DNA of 64,000 nt from Lachnospiraceae bacterium NK4A144 (GCA_000424365.1 AUJT01000013.1:47052-111051); one strand, 5' to 3'. Positions 34,686 through 45,228 are shown, counted from the stretch's first letter. Translations and numbers: made by a program. The notes: generated by a model not told the origin, from the letters alone.

Positions 34686-37391
34686 TTACTTAATCTGACC
34701 TTCGAGCACCTCGGCAACCTTTGCGAGGGCATCCGGGATTCCTGCAGGGTTCTTTCCGCCGGCCTGAGCCATGTTCGGACGTCCACCGCCGCCACCACCT
34801 ACGAGTGCGGCGATTCCCTTGATGAGGTTTCCTGCATGTGCCCCCATCTTCTGAGCACCGTCAGTTGCAGATGCAACGATGTTTACCTTACCATCGTTCT
34901 CGCTGAAGATAACAGCGACACCTTCGCCCATCTCAGCCTTGAGCTTATCGGAAAGATCACGGAGACCGTTCATATCTACACCGTCAACGCGTGTTGCGAT
35001 GTACTTAACGCCCTTAACTTCCTTGATCTGATCTGCAGTATTTCCAAGTGCCTCACTTGCAGCCTTGCTCTTAAGAGACTCATTCTCACTCTTAAGTGCA
35101 CGGATCTCATCCTGCATCTTTTCGATCCTGTCTGTAAGAGTTGCAGGAGTTGCCTTTGCTGCAGCAGCTGCTGCATTAAGTTCCTTCTCAACATTTGCAT
35201 AGTACTTAAGTACGTTTGCGCCTGTGATAGCTTCGATACGACGAACACCTGCTGCCACACCTGACTCACTAAGGATCTTAAAGAACTGGATATCTCCTGT
35301 ATTCTTTACATGTGTACCACCGCAGAATTCCTTAGAGAACTCGCCCATCTCAACGACACGTACAGTGTCACCGTACTTTTCACCAAAGAGTGCCATAGCT
35401 CCGGTCTTCTTTGCGTCTTCCATAGAAAGAACTTCTGTAACAACCGGAATCTGCTCAGCGATCTTCTCATTAACTTCAGCTTCAACCTTTGCGATTTCCT
35501 CTGCTGTCATAGCCTGGAAGTGTGAGAAATCAAATCTTGTACGGTCTGCATCCTGATAGGAACCGGCCTGCTCTACATGTGTTCCGAGTGTATCACGAAG
35601 AGCCTTCTGCAGAAGGTGAGTTGCTGAATGGTTACGGCATGTAGACATACGATTTGCTGCATCAACTTTAAGTGTTACGGCATCATTCAGCTTAAACATG
35701 CCCTTAACAACATGACCTACATGAGCGATCTTGTTTCCTGCTACGTGCTCGGTGGACTCTACTTCAAATACAGCCTGACCATTTCCGAGTGCTGTACCCT
35801 CTGCTCCGTCATCGGAACCTATAACGATCACACCTTTATCGCCGACCTGACCACCCATTGTTCCGTAAAAAGGTGTCTCAGATGTGACGATAGCACCCTT
35901 CTGACCATCAGAAAGAGCATCTACAACTGCCTCATCATCTCCAAGAGATACCATTGCTACGATCTTGCTGTCTGATACGACCTTATCATAACCAACGAAA
36001 GAGCTGCTGACAGCAGGATCAAGCTCATCATAGACAGTAGCCGCATGTCCGCTGTAATCAGCGTTCTTTCCGGACTCCATACGATCCTTACGAGCCTGAG
36101 TCTTCTGAGCTTCCATGGCTGCACGGAAACCAGCCTCATCTACTGTAAATCCGCTTTCCTCAAGGATCTCCATTGTGTTCTCAAGAGGGAATCCGTATGT
36201 ATCATACAGACGGAATGCATTCTCACCGGAGAGCTGCTTCTCGCCGCTCTTCTTAAGCTCTTCTTCCATCTGGTTCAGGATATCCATACCCTGCTCATAG
36301 GTCTTCTCAAACTTCTCTTCCTCAGCCTTTACAACACTAAGGATAAAGTCCTTCTTTTCCTCAAGCTCCGGATAACCATCCTTAGATCCGTTGATAACGT
36401 TCTGTGCAAGTGTCGGCAGGAAAGAACCCTGGATACCAAGCTTTCTTCCATGACGAACTGCACGACGGATGATACGACGAAGAACATATCCGCGTCCGTT
36501 ATTTGAAGGCATGATACCGTCAGAGATCATGAATGTCATCGCACGTGCATGGTCTGTTACGATACGAACAGATACATCAGTATCCTCTGTACCCGGCTTA
36601 CCGTACTCCTTGCCGCCTCCAAGAGCACAGATCTCATCACGAAGAGCCTTTACTGTATCTACATCAAAGATAGATCCTACATCCTGAACAGCTACAGCAA
36701 GACGCTCAAGTCCCATACCTGTATCGATATTCTTCTGCTCAAGCTCAGAATAGTTGTTATTTCCATCATTATCGAACTGAGTGAAAACGATATTCCATAC
36801 TTCCATGAAACGATCGCCTTCGCCGCCCATTACATCCTCAGGACCGTTTCCGTATTTTTCACCACGGTCGTAGTAGATCTCAGAACAAGGACCGCAAGGA
36901 CCTGCGCCATGCTCCCAGAAGTTATCCTCTTTGCCAAACTTATAGATACGCTCAGCCGGGATATGCATGTCATTAAGCCAGATATTATATGCTTCTTCAT
37001 CATCTACATAAACTGAAGGATAAAGACGCTCAGGATCAAGTCCTACTCTCTCTGTAAGGAACTCCCAAGCCCACGGAATAGCTTCTTTCTTGAAGTAATC
37101 GCCAAAAGAGAAGTTTCCGAGCATCTCGAAATATGTACCGTGACGAGCTGTCTTACCTACGTTCTCAAGGTCACCTGTACGGATACACTTCTGACAGGTT
37201 GTAACTCTTCTTCTCGGCGGGATCTCAGCTCCGGTAAACCACGGCTTCATAGGAGCCATACCGGAATTGATGATCAACAGTGAATTATCATTATGCGGAA
37301 CAAGCGAAAAGCTGTTCAATCGGAGACATCCCTTTTCTTCAAAGAAGGAAAGGAACATATCACGAAGTTCATTTACGCCATATTTCTTCAT
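34686..37391 (-). CDS. alaS: Alanine--tRNA ligase
   Basis: 901 residues, full length. Catalytic core: FLSFFEEKGCLRLNSFSLVPHNDNSLLIINSGMAPMKPWFTG and KTARHGTYFEMLGNFSFGDYFKKEAI. The editing domain has the zinc ligands HSATHLL (~585) and CGGTHV (~685). The C-terminal C-Ala domain ends in a Gly-rich segment (GGGGGGRPNMAQAGG). It charges tRNA-Ala in the cytosol. AAAGG lies upstream of the ATG. No T-box (tRNA-sensing leader) is visible in the 101-bp gap to glyS, although T-boxes are common for this gene in Firmicutes. Confidence 0.98.
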   Translation of the reverse strand: MKKYGVNELRDMFLSFFEEKGCLRLNSFSLVPHNDNSLLIINSGMAPMKPWFTGAEIPPRRRVTTCQKCIRTGDLENVGKTARHGTYFEMLGNFSFGDYFKKEAIPWAWEFLTERVGLDPERLYPSVYVDDEEAYNIWLNDMHIPAERIYKFGKEDNFWEHGAGPCGPCSEIYYDRGEKYGNGPEDVMGGEGDRFMEVWNIVFTQFDNDGNNNYSELEQKNIDTGMGLERLAVAVQDVGSIFDVDTVKALRDEICALGGGKEYGKPGTEDTDVSVRIVTDHARAMTFMISDGIMPSNNGRGYVLRRIIRRAVRHGRKLGIQGSFLPTLAQNVINGSKDGYPELEEKKDFILSVVKAEEEKFEKTYEQGMDILNQMEEELKKSGEKQLSGENAFRLYDTYGFPLENTMEILEESGFTVDEAGFRAAMEAQKTQARKDRMESGKNADYSGHAATVYDELDPAVSSSFVGYDKVVSDSKIVAMVSLGDDEAVVDALSDGQKGAIVTSETPFYGTMGGQVGDKGVIVIGSDDGAEGTALGNGQAVFEVESTEHVAGNKIAHVGHVVKGMFKLNDAVTLKVDAANRMSTCRNHSATHLLQKALRDTLGTHVEQAGSYQDADRTRFDFSHFQAMTAEEIAKVEAEVNEKIAEQIPVVTEVLSMEDAKKTGAMALFGEKYGDTVRVVEMGEFSKEFCGGTHVKNTGDIQFFKILSESGVAAGVRRIEAITGANVLKYYANVEKELNAAAAAAKATPATLTDRIEKMQDEIRALKSENESLKSKAASEALGNTADQIKEVKGVKYIATRVDGVDMNGLRDLSDKLKAEMGEGVAVIFSENDGKVNIVASATDGAQKMGAHAGNLIKGIAALVGGGGGGRPNMAQAGGKNPAGIPDALAKVAEVLEGQIK

Positions 37392-37422
37392 GAATCTAAA
37401 AACCTTTCTAATTTTCGTTACT

Positions 37423-37481
37423 CTGTCAAATGTCCGCGCCTATGTGTGTGCAAGCACACACCCTGCGCGGCCGCTTGACAG
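37423..37481 (-). other. Nested hairpin between glyS and alaS
   Basis: Three nested stems: CTGTCAA/TTGACAG outside, CCGCGC/GCGCGG in the middle, and GTGTGTGC-AA-GCACACAC at the tip. There is no T-run, so a processing site or a weak terminator is more likely than a strong intrinsic terminator. Confidence 0.6.
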
Positions 37482-37492
37482 AAGTTTATACG

Positions 37493-38887
37493 TTAAAAAT
37501 CAAACTTACCTGCGAAATACTCGCCGAGCTTGTCGATAGCTACTCTCTCCTGCTTCATTGTATCTCTGTCACGGATAGTAACTGCGTGATCTTCCTCAGA
37601 GTCAAAGTCATAGGTGATGCAGTACGGAGTACCGATTTCATCCTGTCTTCTGTATCTCTTACCGATAGCACCACGATCATCAAACTCTACGTTGTAATGA
37701 AGCGCAAGCTCATCAGCGATCTTCTGTGCCTGCTCGCCAAGCTTCTTGCTGAGCGGAAGAACACCGATCTTTACAGGTGCAAGAGCCGGATGGAAACGAA
37801 GAACTGTACGTGTATCGCCGCCCTCAAGCTCTTCCTCATCATATGCATCGCAAAGGAAAGCAAGAACAACACGGTCTGCACCAAGTGAAGGCTCGATAAC
37901 GTAAGGCACATACTTCTCGTTTGTTGTGTCGTCGAAGTAGCTCATATCCTCACCGGATGTATTCTGATGCTGTGTAAGGTCATAGTCTGTTCTGTCAGCT
38001 ACGCCCCAAAGCTCGCCCCAGCCAAACGGGAAGAGGTACTCAAAGTCTGTAGTAGCCTTTGAATAGAAAGCAAGTTCTTCCTTCTCATGATCACGTGTAC
38101 GAACGTGCTCCGGATTAAGACCAAAATCAAGAAGGAACTTATGGCAGTAATCCTTCCAGTAATTGAACCACTCAAGGTCTGTGCCGGGCTTGCAGAAGAA
38201 CTCAAGCTCCATCTGCTCGAACTCTCTTGTACGGAATGTGAAGTTACCCGGTGTGATCTCGTTACGGAATGACTTACCGATCTGACCAATTCCGAAAGGA
38301 ACCTTCTTACGGCTGGTACGCTGTACGTTCTTGAAGTTTACAAAGATACCCTGTGCTGTCTCCGGACGAAGATATACTGTATTCTTAGCATCCTCAGTAA
38401 CACCCTGGAATGTCTTAAACATCAGGTTGAACTGACGGATATCTGTGAAGTTGTGCTTACCACATGTAGGACATCCGATACTGTGTTCTTTGATGTAATT
38501 CATCATCTCATCGTTTGTCCATCCATCAACAGATGAATCAAGCTCTACGCCGTTCTCAGCAGCCCAATCCTCAATGATTTTATCTGCACGGAATCTCTCA
38601 TGACACTCCTTACAGTCGATCAACGGATCTGAAAAGCTCTTAATATGACCGCTGGCGACATATGTCTGAGTATTCATGAGAATGGCGCAGTCAACACCAA
38701 CATTATATCTGTTTCCTGTTACGAATCTCTGCCACCATGCTTTCTTCACGTTGTTCTTGAGCTCAACGCCGAGGTTTCCGTAATCCCATGTGTTTGCGAG
38801 ACCACCATAGATCTCAGAACCGGGATAGATAAAGCCTCTGCCCTTTGCCAGTGTCACGATCTTGTCCATTGTCTTTTCAAATGCCAT
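37493..38887 (-). CDS. glyS: Glycine--tRNA ligase, homodimeric type
   Basis: 464 residues of the single-chain class II enzyme (eukaryotic/archaeal and Gram-positive type), not the alpha2beta2 form. N-terminal [37 protein letters not shown], a zinc-ribbon pair ([31 protein letters not shown]), motif 2 [34 protein letters not shown], and the anticodon-binding domain with [27 protein letters not shown] are all present. GAGGAG precedes the ATG. It follows the 38976 gene by 88 bp and is probably expressed from the promoter at 39725-39753. Confidence 0.98.
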   Translation of the reverse strand: MAFEKTMDKIVTLAKGRGFIYPGSEIYGGLANTWDYGNLGVELKNNVKKAWWQRFVTGNRYNVGVDCAILMNTQTYVASGHIKSFSDPLIDCKECHERFRADKIIEDWAAENGVELDSSVDGWTNDEMMNYIKEHSIGCPTCGKHNFTDIRQFNLMFKTFQGVTEDAKNTVYLRPETAQGIFVNFKNVQRTSRKKVPFGIGQIGKSFRNEITPGNFTFRTREFEQMELEFFCKPGTDLEWFNYWKDYCHKFLLDFGLNPEHVRTRDHEKEELAFYSKATTDFEYLFPFGWGELWGVADRTDYDLTQHQNTSGEDMSYFDDTTNEKYVPYVIEPSLGADRVVLAFLCDAYDEEELEGGDTRTVLRFHPALAPVKIGVLPLSKKLGEQAQKIADELALHYNVEFDDRGAIGKRYRRQDEIGTPYCITYDFDSEEDHAVTIRDRDTMKQERVAIDKLGEYFAGKFDF

Positions 38888-38975
38888 TGTTTTTCTCCTC
38901 TTATACCTTTCTCCGCCACGTGGTTTCGTGACGGGATCAGCAGATTTCTATCATTACGCAAAAAGCGCAACTAAC

Positions 38976-39662
38976 TTAATAAGTGATAACGACAGGATTT
39001 TCTCCGCTTTTTACGGTAGCCTGCTTTGAACGAACCGGTGTTACGTTCTTACTGATGTATTTTATCTTTTTAGGGGTAACGACTGATGTATCGTCATTTA
39101 TGATAACTGCATGTCCCTTTAATTCGGCGATCTCATCTGTTTTTAGTGATTTGCTTCCATCAACAGTAGAGAGTTTCACGCCTAGTGAGGACAATCCAGA
39201 TGTATCCTCTGAAAGATCCAGAATTTTTAATTCTTTATCGTTAAAGCTTGAGTAATCGTCAGCTGAAGCATAGTCAACTGTCATGGTAACATATCCGTTC
39301 TTAAAATTTAGTCCGGATAATTTGACCGCGTTTTCTTCGCCTTTTCCTTCGTTGTAGGACGCTATCTCTTCCTTTGCCATATCCTGCAGCCCGTCGGAAT
39401 CGTATTTGTCTGTATCGAAAGAATCAACCGTGATCTCGGTAAGCGACCCGTCAGAATGGATTTCTATCTCATTTCCTTCTGTTTTTGTATTCTTTCCGAG
39501 TCCGGACAGTGCACCGACAAGTTTTACACCGCCAAAGCCTATCGCTCCTACCACTACAAGAAGGATCAGAGCAAACACGGTTCTCGCCGTATATGCCTTG
39601 ATCCTTCTAAGTTTCTGACGTTTACTTTTTCTTTTACGTTTCACTTTTTTCACCGCCACCAA
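38976..39662 (-). CDS. Hypothetical single-pass membrane protein upstream of glyS
   Basis: About 228 residues; no recognised domain. A very basic N-terminus (KKVKRKRKSKRQKLRRIK) is followed by one membrane helix (~residues 29-50, TVFALILLVVVGAIGFGGVKLV). About 175 residues of Asp/Ser-rich extracytoplasmic region follow. The topology suggests an anchored surface protein. The listed start is TTG; two GTG codons just downstream are equally possible and the ribosome site is poor. A strong sigma-A type promoter lies 60-90 bp upstream. Confidence 0.65.
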   Translation of the reverse strand: MVAVKKVKRKRKSKRQKLRRIKAYTARTVFALILLVVVGAIGFGGVKLVGALSGLGKNTKTEGNEIEIHSDGSLTEITVDSFDTDKYDSDGLQDMAKEEIASYNEGKGEENAVKLSGLNFKNGYVTMTVDYASADDYSSFNDKELKILDLSEDTSGLSSLGVKLSTVDGSKSLKTDEIAELKGHAVIINDDTSVVTPKKIKYISKNVTPVRSKQATVKSGENPVVITY

Positions 39663-39724
39663 TCTGCCTGATATTTTTTCGGCAGAATACTCATAAGCCC
39701 AGTTTTTTACACTCGCATCAATGT

Positions 39725-39753
39725 ATTATAATCCGTACTATTTTATATTTCAA
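39725..39753 (-). promoter_or_regulatory. Promoter of the membrane protein-glyS unit
   Basis: On the minus strand TTGAAA (39748-39753), a 17-bp spacer and a consensus TATAAT (39725-39730). It lies in the 102-bp gap after recO. Confidence 0.8.
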
Positions 39754-39764
39754 GCGTAAGGACT

Positions 39765-40424
39765 TTAACACATTCCCATCTCCTGCATGATCTCAAGACT
39801 CCGAAATCTTGCTCTGAGGAAATTCTGCGTGTAATCACGCGTCAGTAGGATAAATTCCCTTAGAACCTCATCATTCACCTGGAACGAAAAAACTTTAAGG
39901 GGCGGTGTCTGCATGATGAATGACACGGCATGTACCGTTCCGGGAAGAAAAGTCCTGTGATTCGGAATTCCCGGAAATTCACCATTTAACTGTATCGCTT
40001 TTATTTCAAAAGTACCCCGGATGAGCCGAGTATCCATATTTTTCTTAAGAAGCGCCGTGAGACCTGCATAAACAAGCTTTAGGAGAGCCATACCGTCATC
40101 ATTTTCCCTTGAATAGTAATCTGCGATCTCAAGAAAATACGATCCCAGATAAAAAGCTTCCAGATCGGTCCTAAGTCCCTCAAAGTAATTGTTTATCTCT
40201 ACGTCCTTAAGATTATATGCGCTTCTGCCCTCTTTCAGCCGAAACATTCCAAAAGTAAAGGGCTCTGTAGCCGCCATGAAACGGTTACCCGTTCTCCTTA
40301 CGCCATGGGCGAAAACCGTTATTTTCCCGCGTTCTGACGTAAGAAGTGTAAGACGCCTGTCATATTCGGAATAATCGGCACTTTTTAGGACAATGCCGTG
40401 AACCTCTGTAAAATCCTGTACCAT
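39765..40424 (-). CDS. recO: DNA repair protein RecO
   Basis: 219 residues from the ATG at 40424; a frame open to 40481 starts with TTG inside era and is rejected. The N-terminal OB-fold reads GIVLKSADYSEYDRRLTLLTSERGKITVFAHGVRRTGNRFMAATEPFTFGMFRLKEGRSAYNLKDVEI, the RecO_N pattern. The helical C-terminal domain follows. The usual cysteine zinc ligands are not apparent. RecO loads RecA on SSB-coated DNA with RecR. It follows era by 22 bp, a common pairing in Firmicutes. Confidence 0.93.
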   Translation of the reverse strand: MVQDFTEVHGIVLKSADYSEYDRRLTLLTSERGKITVFAHGVRRTGNRFMAATEPFTFGMFRLKEGRSAYNLKDVEINNYFEGLRTDLEAFYLGSYFLEIADYYSRENDDGMALLKLVYAGLTALLKKNMDTRLIRGTFEIKAIQLNGEFPGIPNHRTFLPGTVHAVSFIMQTPPLKVFSFQVNDEVLREFILLTRDYTQNFLRARFRSLEIMQEMGMC

Positions 40425-40446
40425 TTGCTGACCATTATTCCAGAGC

Positions 40447-41355
40447 TCAGCGGTCCTGCAGATCCTTTGCGCTGTATCCAAAGGCTCTCATCTGCTTCTC
40501 GTCATCTCTCCAGTCCTTACGAACCTTTACCCAAAGTCTGAGTGTTACTCTCTTGTCAAGGAGCTTCTCTGCTTCGAGACGTGCTCCTGTACCTATCTTT
40601 TTAAGCATCTGTCCGGCTTTTCCGATGATTATTCCCTTATGAGAATCTTTCTCACAGTAGATAGTCGCATCTATCATCCAGATCTTCGGCTTTTCCTTCA
40701 TGCTGTCGATCTCAACAGCAATACCGTGAGGAACTTCCTCTGAAAGATTTCTGAGTGCCTGCTCACGGATAAGCTCTGCAACGATATTTCTCTCAGTTTC
40801 ATCCGTTACGGTTTCTTCGTCATAGAACGGTTCTCCGTAAGGAAGTCTTTTGAATACTGCGTGGAGAAGCTCTTCTTTATTTATGCTGTGCTTAGCGGAT
40901 ACCGGAATGATCTCCTCGAACTGCATGAGGTCCTTATACGCCTCTATTACCGGCGGGATAAGCTCATTTTTTACAGTATCGATCTTGTTGATAACAAGGA
41001 TCACCGGCACATTTGCTTTCTGCAGAACCTCCGCAATGTGCTTTTCTCCGGCACCGATAAATGTTTCCGGCTCTACGAGCCACAGTACACAGTCAACCTC
41101 AGAGATCGTTCTCTCCGCTGCCTTATCCATATATTCACCGAGACGGTTTTTCGCCTTGTGTATACCAGGAGTATCCAGAAATACGATCTGACCTTCTTCA
41201 TTAGTGAATACCGTCTGCATACGGCGTCTTGTTGTCTGAGGTTTTCTTGAGGTGATCGCAAGTTTCATTCCGAGAATGTGATTCATGAGTGTGGATTTTC
41301 CCACATTCGGTCTGCCAATAATCGTTACAAATCCTGCCCTTTTCTGATTTTCCAT
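40447..41355 (-). CDS. era: GTPase Era
   Basis: 302 residues. G1 is GRPNVGKSTLMNHILG (14-29), the switch region has QTTRRRMQTVFTNEEGQIVFLDTPGIHKAKNRLGEYM with G3 DTPG, and G4 is NKID. The C-terminal KH domain is IIGKAGQMLKKIGTGARLEAEKLLDKRVTLRLWVKV. Era binds the 3' end of 16S rRNA and helps 30S maturation. AAAGGA precedes the ATG. A GCGTGT/ACACGC hairpin sits in the 54-bp gap from the peptidase gene upstream. Confidence 0.98.
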   Translation of the reverse strand: MENQKRAGFVTIIGRPNVGKSTLMNHILGMKLAITSRKPQTTRRRMQTVFTNEEGQIVFLDTPGIHKAKNRLGEYMDKAAERTISEVDCVLWLVEPETFIGAGEKHIAEVLQKANVPVILVINKIDTVKNELIPPVIEAYKDLMQFEEIIPVSAKHSINKEELLHAVFKRLPYGEPFYDEETVTDETERNIVAELIREQALRNLSEEVPHGIAVEIDSMKEKPKIWMIDATIYCEKDSHKGIIIGKAGQMLKKIGTGARLEAEKLLDKRVTLRLWVKVRKDWRDDEKQMRAFGYSAKDLQDR

Positions 41356-41409
41356 GTAATTCCTTTACCGGAGCGTGTACTCTATGACACGCCCCTTCTT
41401 TAATGCTTT

Positions 41410-44331
41410 TTATGAAAGTGTTTTTGTTTCCTTGAAAAGATCTGCGTTTTCAGATACTTTTTCTTCTCCGCCGATACAGCAGATATTTCCTGCGTCTCTG
41501 ATAGCTTTTGCAAACGGTGCCAGAGCGCGGATCTCCTTTACGCCTGTGCTGAGGACTTCGTCTCTTTCCTTCTGAACTTCATCAAAAGTGACATGTCCAA
41601 GGTATGCTGCCATGCTTCGAATGCCCTGCGCACGCGGATTCAGCGGTGTATCCATGTCAGAGATCGCACCGATGACAAACTTTGTCATGTCTCTGTCTGT
41701 TGCATCAAAGCCGGCAATGTAATCCTCTGCCTTATCGAAAACATCCACAGTTTCCTTAATGTGCGGATCGCGGTAGGATACCATGTAGCACTCACCGGTC
41801 CTGCCAAATGCGCTCATGCAGCCGTACGCTCCGCCCTTTACGCGGATATTCTGCCACAGATACTCATATCCCATCATTACCTTAAGCACCTTGAGGGATC
41901 CTGTGTATGAAAGACCGTAATCTCTGTAATCCGCTGCCTTTGCTACATACTGTACCTGTGAAGATGTGCGGAAGCCTTCGTTTTTCTGATCCGGCTCAAA
42001 CTTCCAGACACCTCTGCTGCTCTTTTCGTCAGAGAGTACTGCTGCAAAGCCGTCAGCAGCTGTAAGTACCTGAGCGTAGCTCTCTTTTGAACCTGTGTAA
42101 TCGATCAGCAGGTTATCCTTTCTGAGGATCAGGTCACGAACTGTTTTCAGCTTCTCGATGAGGTCATCTGCTTTCTCATCAAAGTATTTATCGAGATCCT
42201 GAACGAGCTCGTACAGTGTGATCCCGTTTACTTCGTCTATAAACGCACTTGACGGTGAGAAGTAAGATGTCGCTCTCATCACTGCTGTTGAGTGTCCGGC
42301 TGATACCATGCGTACTGCCATGCGGCTCTTAAGCATGGATAAAACTTCATGAAGACGCTTCTTATCGTCAAGCTTTGTTGTGAGAAGTACCTCAGGAATG
42401 ATATCAAATGCAAAGCCGAGCTTTGACTCCAGATATCTGCCCTTCACTTCCAGCATCGAACGGAATGCGTGTCTTTCCTCGTGATCTGAATAGGTGCCTA
42501 TCGAAAAATCAATACCGCCGCTCTGCAGGTTCATCTCATTATTTAGGTCTGCATAGCTGTAATGCTCCGTATCCATCTGACCTAAGAGATTTTTCCAGAT
42601 TCCTGCATAAGGTGCAAGTTCTGCCGGAACAGAATCCAGATCAAAAAGGAATGTGAGGTAAGACAGTCCGTTTGTAAAGATATCGTGATGAAGGAATTTC
42701 ACACCGTTCTTCTCTTCCGCAGCATTTACAAAAGGCTCTGCCTTTGTATCTATGTCAGAAATCGAAAGAAGCGGGATCGTTTCCAGTTCTTCCTGCGTAC
42801 TGGGTTCATCCTGATAAGCCTTAAGTGCCTTTGTGTCTTCTACGAGCTTATCTATCTCTGCTGCGGAAAGGCTGTTTTTGTACTCTGCGAGCTTTGCCGC
42901 AACTGCCTCATCACGTTCTGCAGTGAGACCTCTTACAGGTTTAAGTACAACTACTGAAGAATGAGGATTATCTAAGAGGTACTTACGGATAAGTTCTTCG
43001 AAGTAGCCTTCTTCTGCAGCTTTTCTTAAAAACTCAAAGGTTGCATTTTCTTCAATGTGCATAAACGGCTGATCTTCATCATAAAGCCATGAATCAAAGG
43101 ACTGAAGACCATACATAAGTCCCTTCGGGAACTGACCGAAGTCTGCCTCTCTGTAGCGGAATTCAAAGTAATTTATGCCCGCGAGAAGTGCCTTTTTATC
43201 AATACCCTCATCTGCATTTTTCTGAAGTACTTCACGGATAGTGTCAAGGAACCTGTCCTTGTCTGAAAGGTCCGCATTTTTTGCTGTTACGGTAAAGTAC
43301 GGCTGATATACACCGTTATCGTAGGAACCGTCGATGTCCTTACCAATGTGGCGATCCAAAAGTGTCTGTGAAAGCGGTGCTCCCGGTACATCGAGAAGCG
43401 CGTACTCAAGAATCTGGAACGCAAGGTAAAGCTTCGGATCGAGGTTGTCACCGATCACCGCATTATAAGACAAATACGCATTTCCCTCTACCGGCTGATC
43501 CTCTGTTACAGAATATTCTTTCTCAACATATACCTGACTCTTAAAGGGTTCCTGCTTTACGAGTTTGCTGTCGATTTCCTGACGATCGTACTCACTGAGG
43601 TACTCGCTGTCGAGCCAGAGAAGCTTCTCAGCCATGTCACAGTTTCCGTAGAGATAGATATAAGAATTTGACGGATGATAGTACTTTGCATGCATCGCCT
43701 TGAAATTCTCGTACGTAAGCTCAGGAATGACTGCCGGATCACCGCCGGATTCATTTGCATACTGCGTATCCGGATACAGAGAGACAAGGATCGCACGACT
43801 CAGCACGTCATCAGGTGATGAAAACGCACCCTTCATCTCATTATAAACAACACCATTGTATGTGAGAGGCGCATCTGCGCTTTCAAGCTCATAGTGCCAG
43901 CCTTCCTGCTTAAAGATTTCCTCTCTGGAGTAGATATTCGGATGAAGTACCGCATCCATATATACATCCATAAGGTTCTGGAAATCCTTGTCATTTGTGC
44001 TCGCAACCGGATAAACCGTCTTATCCGGATAGGTCATCGCATTAAGGAATGTATTGAGACTTCCCTTTGCAAGTTCGATAAAAGGATCCTTTGCAGGGAA
44101 CTTCTTTGATCCGCAGAGCACAGAATGCTCCAGGATATGCGGTGTTCCCGTAGAGTCTGACGGCGGTGTACGGAAACCGATCGTAAATACCTTATTTTTG
44201 TCATCATTTTCAAGGATCATGATACGAGCACCGGTCTTTTTATGAGAAAACCTGTATCCTGTGGAATGAAGATCAGGGATTTCTCTTTTTTCCAGTAACT
44301 CGTACTTTTCCTTCACTGCATCTATATTCAT
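41410..44331 (-). CDS. M16C family zinc metallopeptidase (PreP/Cym1-like)
   Basis: 973 residues, typical of the single-chain M16C enzymes. The inverted zinc motif is HILEH (H65, E68, H69) in GTPHILEHSVLCGSKKFPAKDPF. The distal Glu ligand is in VVYNEMKGAFSSPDDVLSRAI. A second, inactive M16 half and the PreP-associated helical middle domain follow (VVLKPVRGLTAERDEAVAAKLAEYK). Such enzymes degrade short unstructured peptides in the cytosol. GGAGGA precedes the ATG. No signal peptide. Confidence 0.94.
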   Translation of the reverse strand: MNIDAVKEKYELLEKREIPDLHSTGYRFSHKKTGARIMILENDDKNKVFTIGFRTPPSDSTGTPHILEHSVLCGSKKFPAKDPFIELAKGSLNTFLNAMTYPDKTVYPVASTNDKDFQNLMDVYMDAVLHPNIYSREEIFKQEGWHYELESADAPLTYNGVVYNEMKGAFSSPDDVLSRAILVSLYPDTQYANESGGDPAVIPELTYENFKAMHAKYYHPSNSYIYLYGNCDMAEKLLWLDSEYLSEYDRQEIDSKLVKQEPFKSQVYVEKEYSVTEDQPVEGNAYLSYNAVIGDNLDPKLYLAFQILEYALLDVPGAPLSQTLLDRHIGKDIDGSYDNGVYQPYFTVTAKNADLSDKDRFLDTIREVLQKNADEGIDKKALLAGINYFEFRYREADFGQFPKGLMYGLQSFDSWLYDEDQPFMHIEENATFEFLRKAAEEGYFEELIRKYLLDNPHSSVVVLKPVRGLTAERDEAVAAKLAEYKNSLSAAEIDKLVEDTKALKAYQDEPSTQEELETIPLLSISDIDTKAEPFVNAAEEKNGVKFLHHDIFTNGLSYLTFLFDLDSVPAELAPYAGIWKNLLGQMDTEHYSYADLNNEMNLQSGGIDFSIGTYSDHEERHAFRSMLEVKGRYLESKLGFAFDIIPEVLLTTKLDDKKRLHEVLSMLKSRMAVRMVSAGHSTAVMRATSYFSPSSAFIDEVNGITLYELVQDLDKYFDEKADDLIEKLKTVRDLILRKDNLLIDYTGSKESYAQVLTAADGFAAVLSDEKSSRGVWKFEPDQKNEGFRTSSQVQYVAKAADYRDYGLSYTGSLKVLKVMMGYEYLWQNIRVKGGAYGCMSAFGRTGECYMVSYRDPHIKETVDVFDKAEDYIAGFDATDRDMTKFVIGAISDMDTPLNPRAQGIRSMAAYLGHVTFDEVQKERDEVLSTGVKEIRALAPFAKAIRDAGNICCIGGEEKVSENADLFKETKTLS

Positions 44332-44346
44332 TGAATGCTGTTCCTC

Positions 44347-45228
44347 CTAAGCTCTTAAATATTCCAATACTTCTTCGTAAACTGCAACTCCCGTATTATA
44401 GCCGTGTTCGTAAAAAGCTTCCAGTTTATGCGGATCTGCCTCTGCTCTGCCTACTGTTTTTTCGGTCGGACGGATCACAAAAACTTTCCCCTCCCTTTCG
44501 AGTCGTTCCAGGATATCCAGCTGACGATTATATACCTTCGGTCGATTAATGATAGCCCGCGCAAGTGCAGGATGATCTTTATACATCCTGCGGAAAATAC
44601 CTTCCATTCCGGGCTTCAGTTTCTTTCTATAGCCCATCTCGCGAGTCAGTATCACTACATTCTTTGTATTTCCAAACATAAGACTATGTCCATATGGGAT
44701 CGAATCCGCAAGTCCACCATCCATATACAGGTCTGCTCCCATTTTTACCGGCGGCGCTACCATAGGAAGAGAGCATGAAGCCCGGCATATTTTGTATAGT
44801 CTCTTACTGCTCTTATAGTCTGAAAGATATTCCGGCCGGCCTGTGGTGAGATTTGTCACGACCATCTCGACCCTCATGCCTCTCTTTTTATAACTCTCAT
44901 AATCAAAAGGGATAAGTCTGTTTGGATATTCATCAAAAAGCATATCCATGTCATACAGATAATGGGTTTTAAAAAAATGTTCCATCGACCATCCACGTCT
45001 TTTTTTATCATTTACGATCAGGACATCTTTGGTACGCCCAATCTGTCCCGATGCATAGTCAAGCGCATTGCAGGCACCTGCCGAAACACCGACCGTATAG
45101 GGAAGGTACAGATTTTTTTCCATGAAGTAATCAAGCACTCCTGCGGTAAAAACTCCGCGGGAGCCTCCACCTTCAAGAACCATTCCCGAATGTGAAAAAC
45201 TTTCCCAGTTTCTGTATTCTTCTGTCAT
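44347..45228 (-). CDS. Patatin-like phospholipase
   Basis: 293 residues. Oxyanion hole EGGGSRGVFTAGVLDYF (~19-35), nucleophile elbow GVSAG (S49) and catalytic Asp in MDGGLADS (D170) form the Ser-Asp dyad of bacterial patatins. No signal peptide, so it is likely a cytosolic lipid acyl hydrolase of YjjU/RssA type. Its ATG overlaps the stop of the sigma-like gene by 4 bp (ATGA), so the two are translationally coupled. The substrate is unknown. Confidence 0.92.
   Translation of the reverse strand: MTEEYRNWESFSHSGMVLEGGGSRGVFTAGVLDYFMEKNLYLPYTVGVSAGACNALDYASGQIGRTKDVLIVNDKKRRGWSMEHFFKTHYLYDMDMLFDEYPNRLIPFDYESYKKRGMRVEMVVTNLTTGRPEYLSDYKSSKRLYKICRASCSLPMVAPPVKMGADLYMDGGLADSIPYGHSLMFGNTKNVVILTREMGYRKKLKPGMEGIFRRMYKDHPALARAIINRPKVYNRQLDILERLEREGKVFVIRPTEKTVGRAEADPHKLEAFYEHGYNTGVAVYEEVLEYLRA

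Noticed and set aside
40425..40481. Longer RecO start
   Set aside because: It starts with TTG inside era without a ribosome site; the OB-fold begins right after the ATG at 40424.
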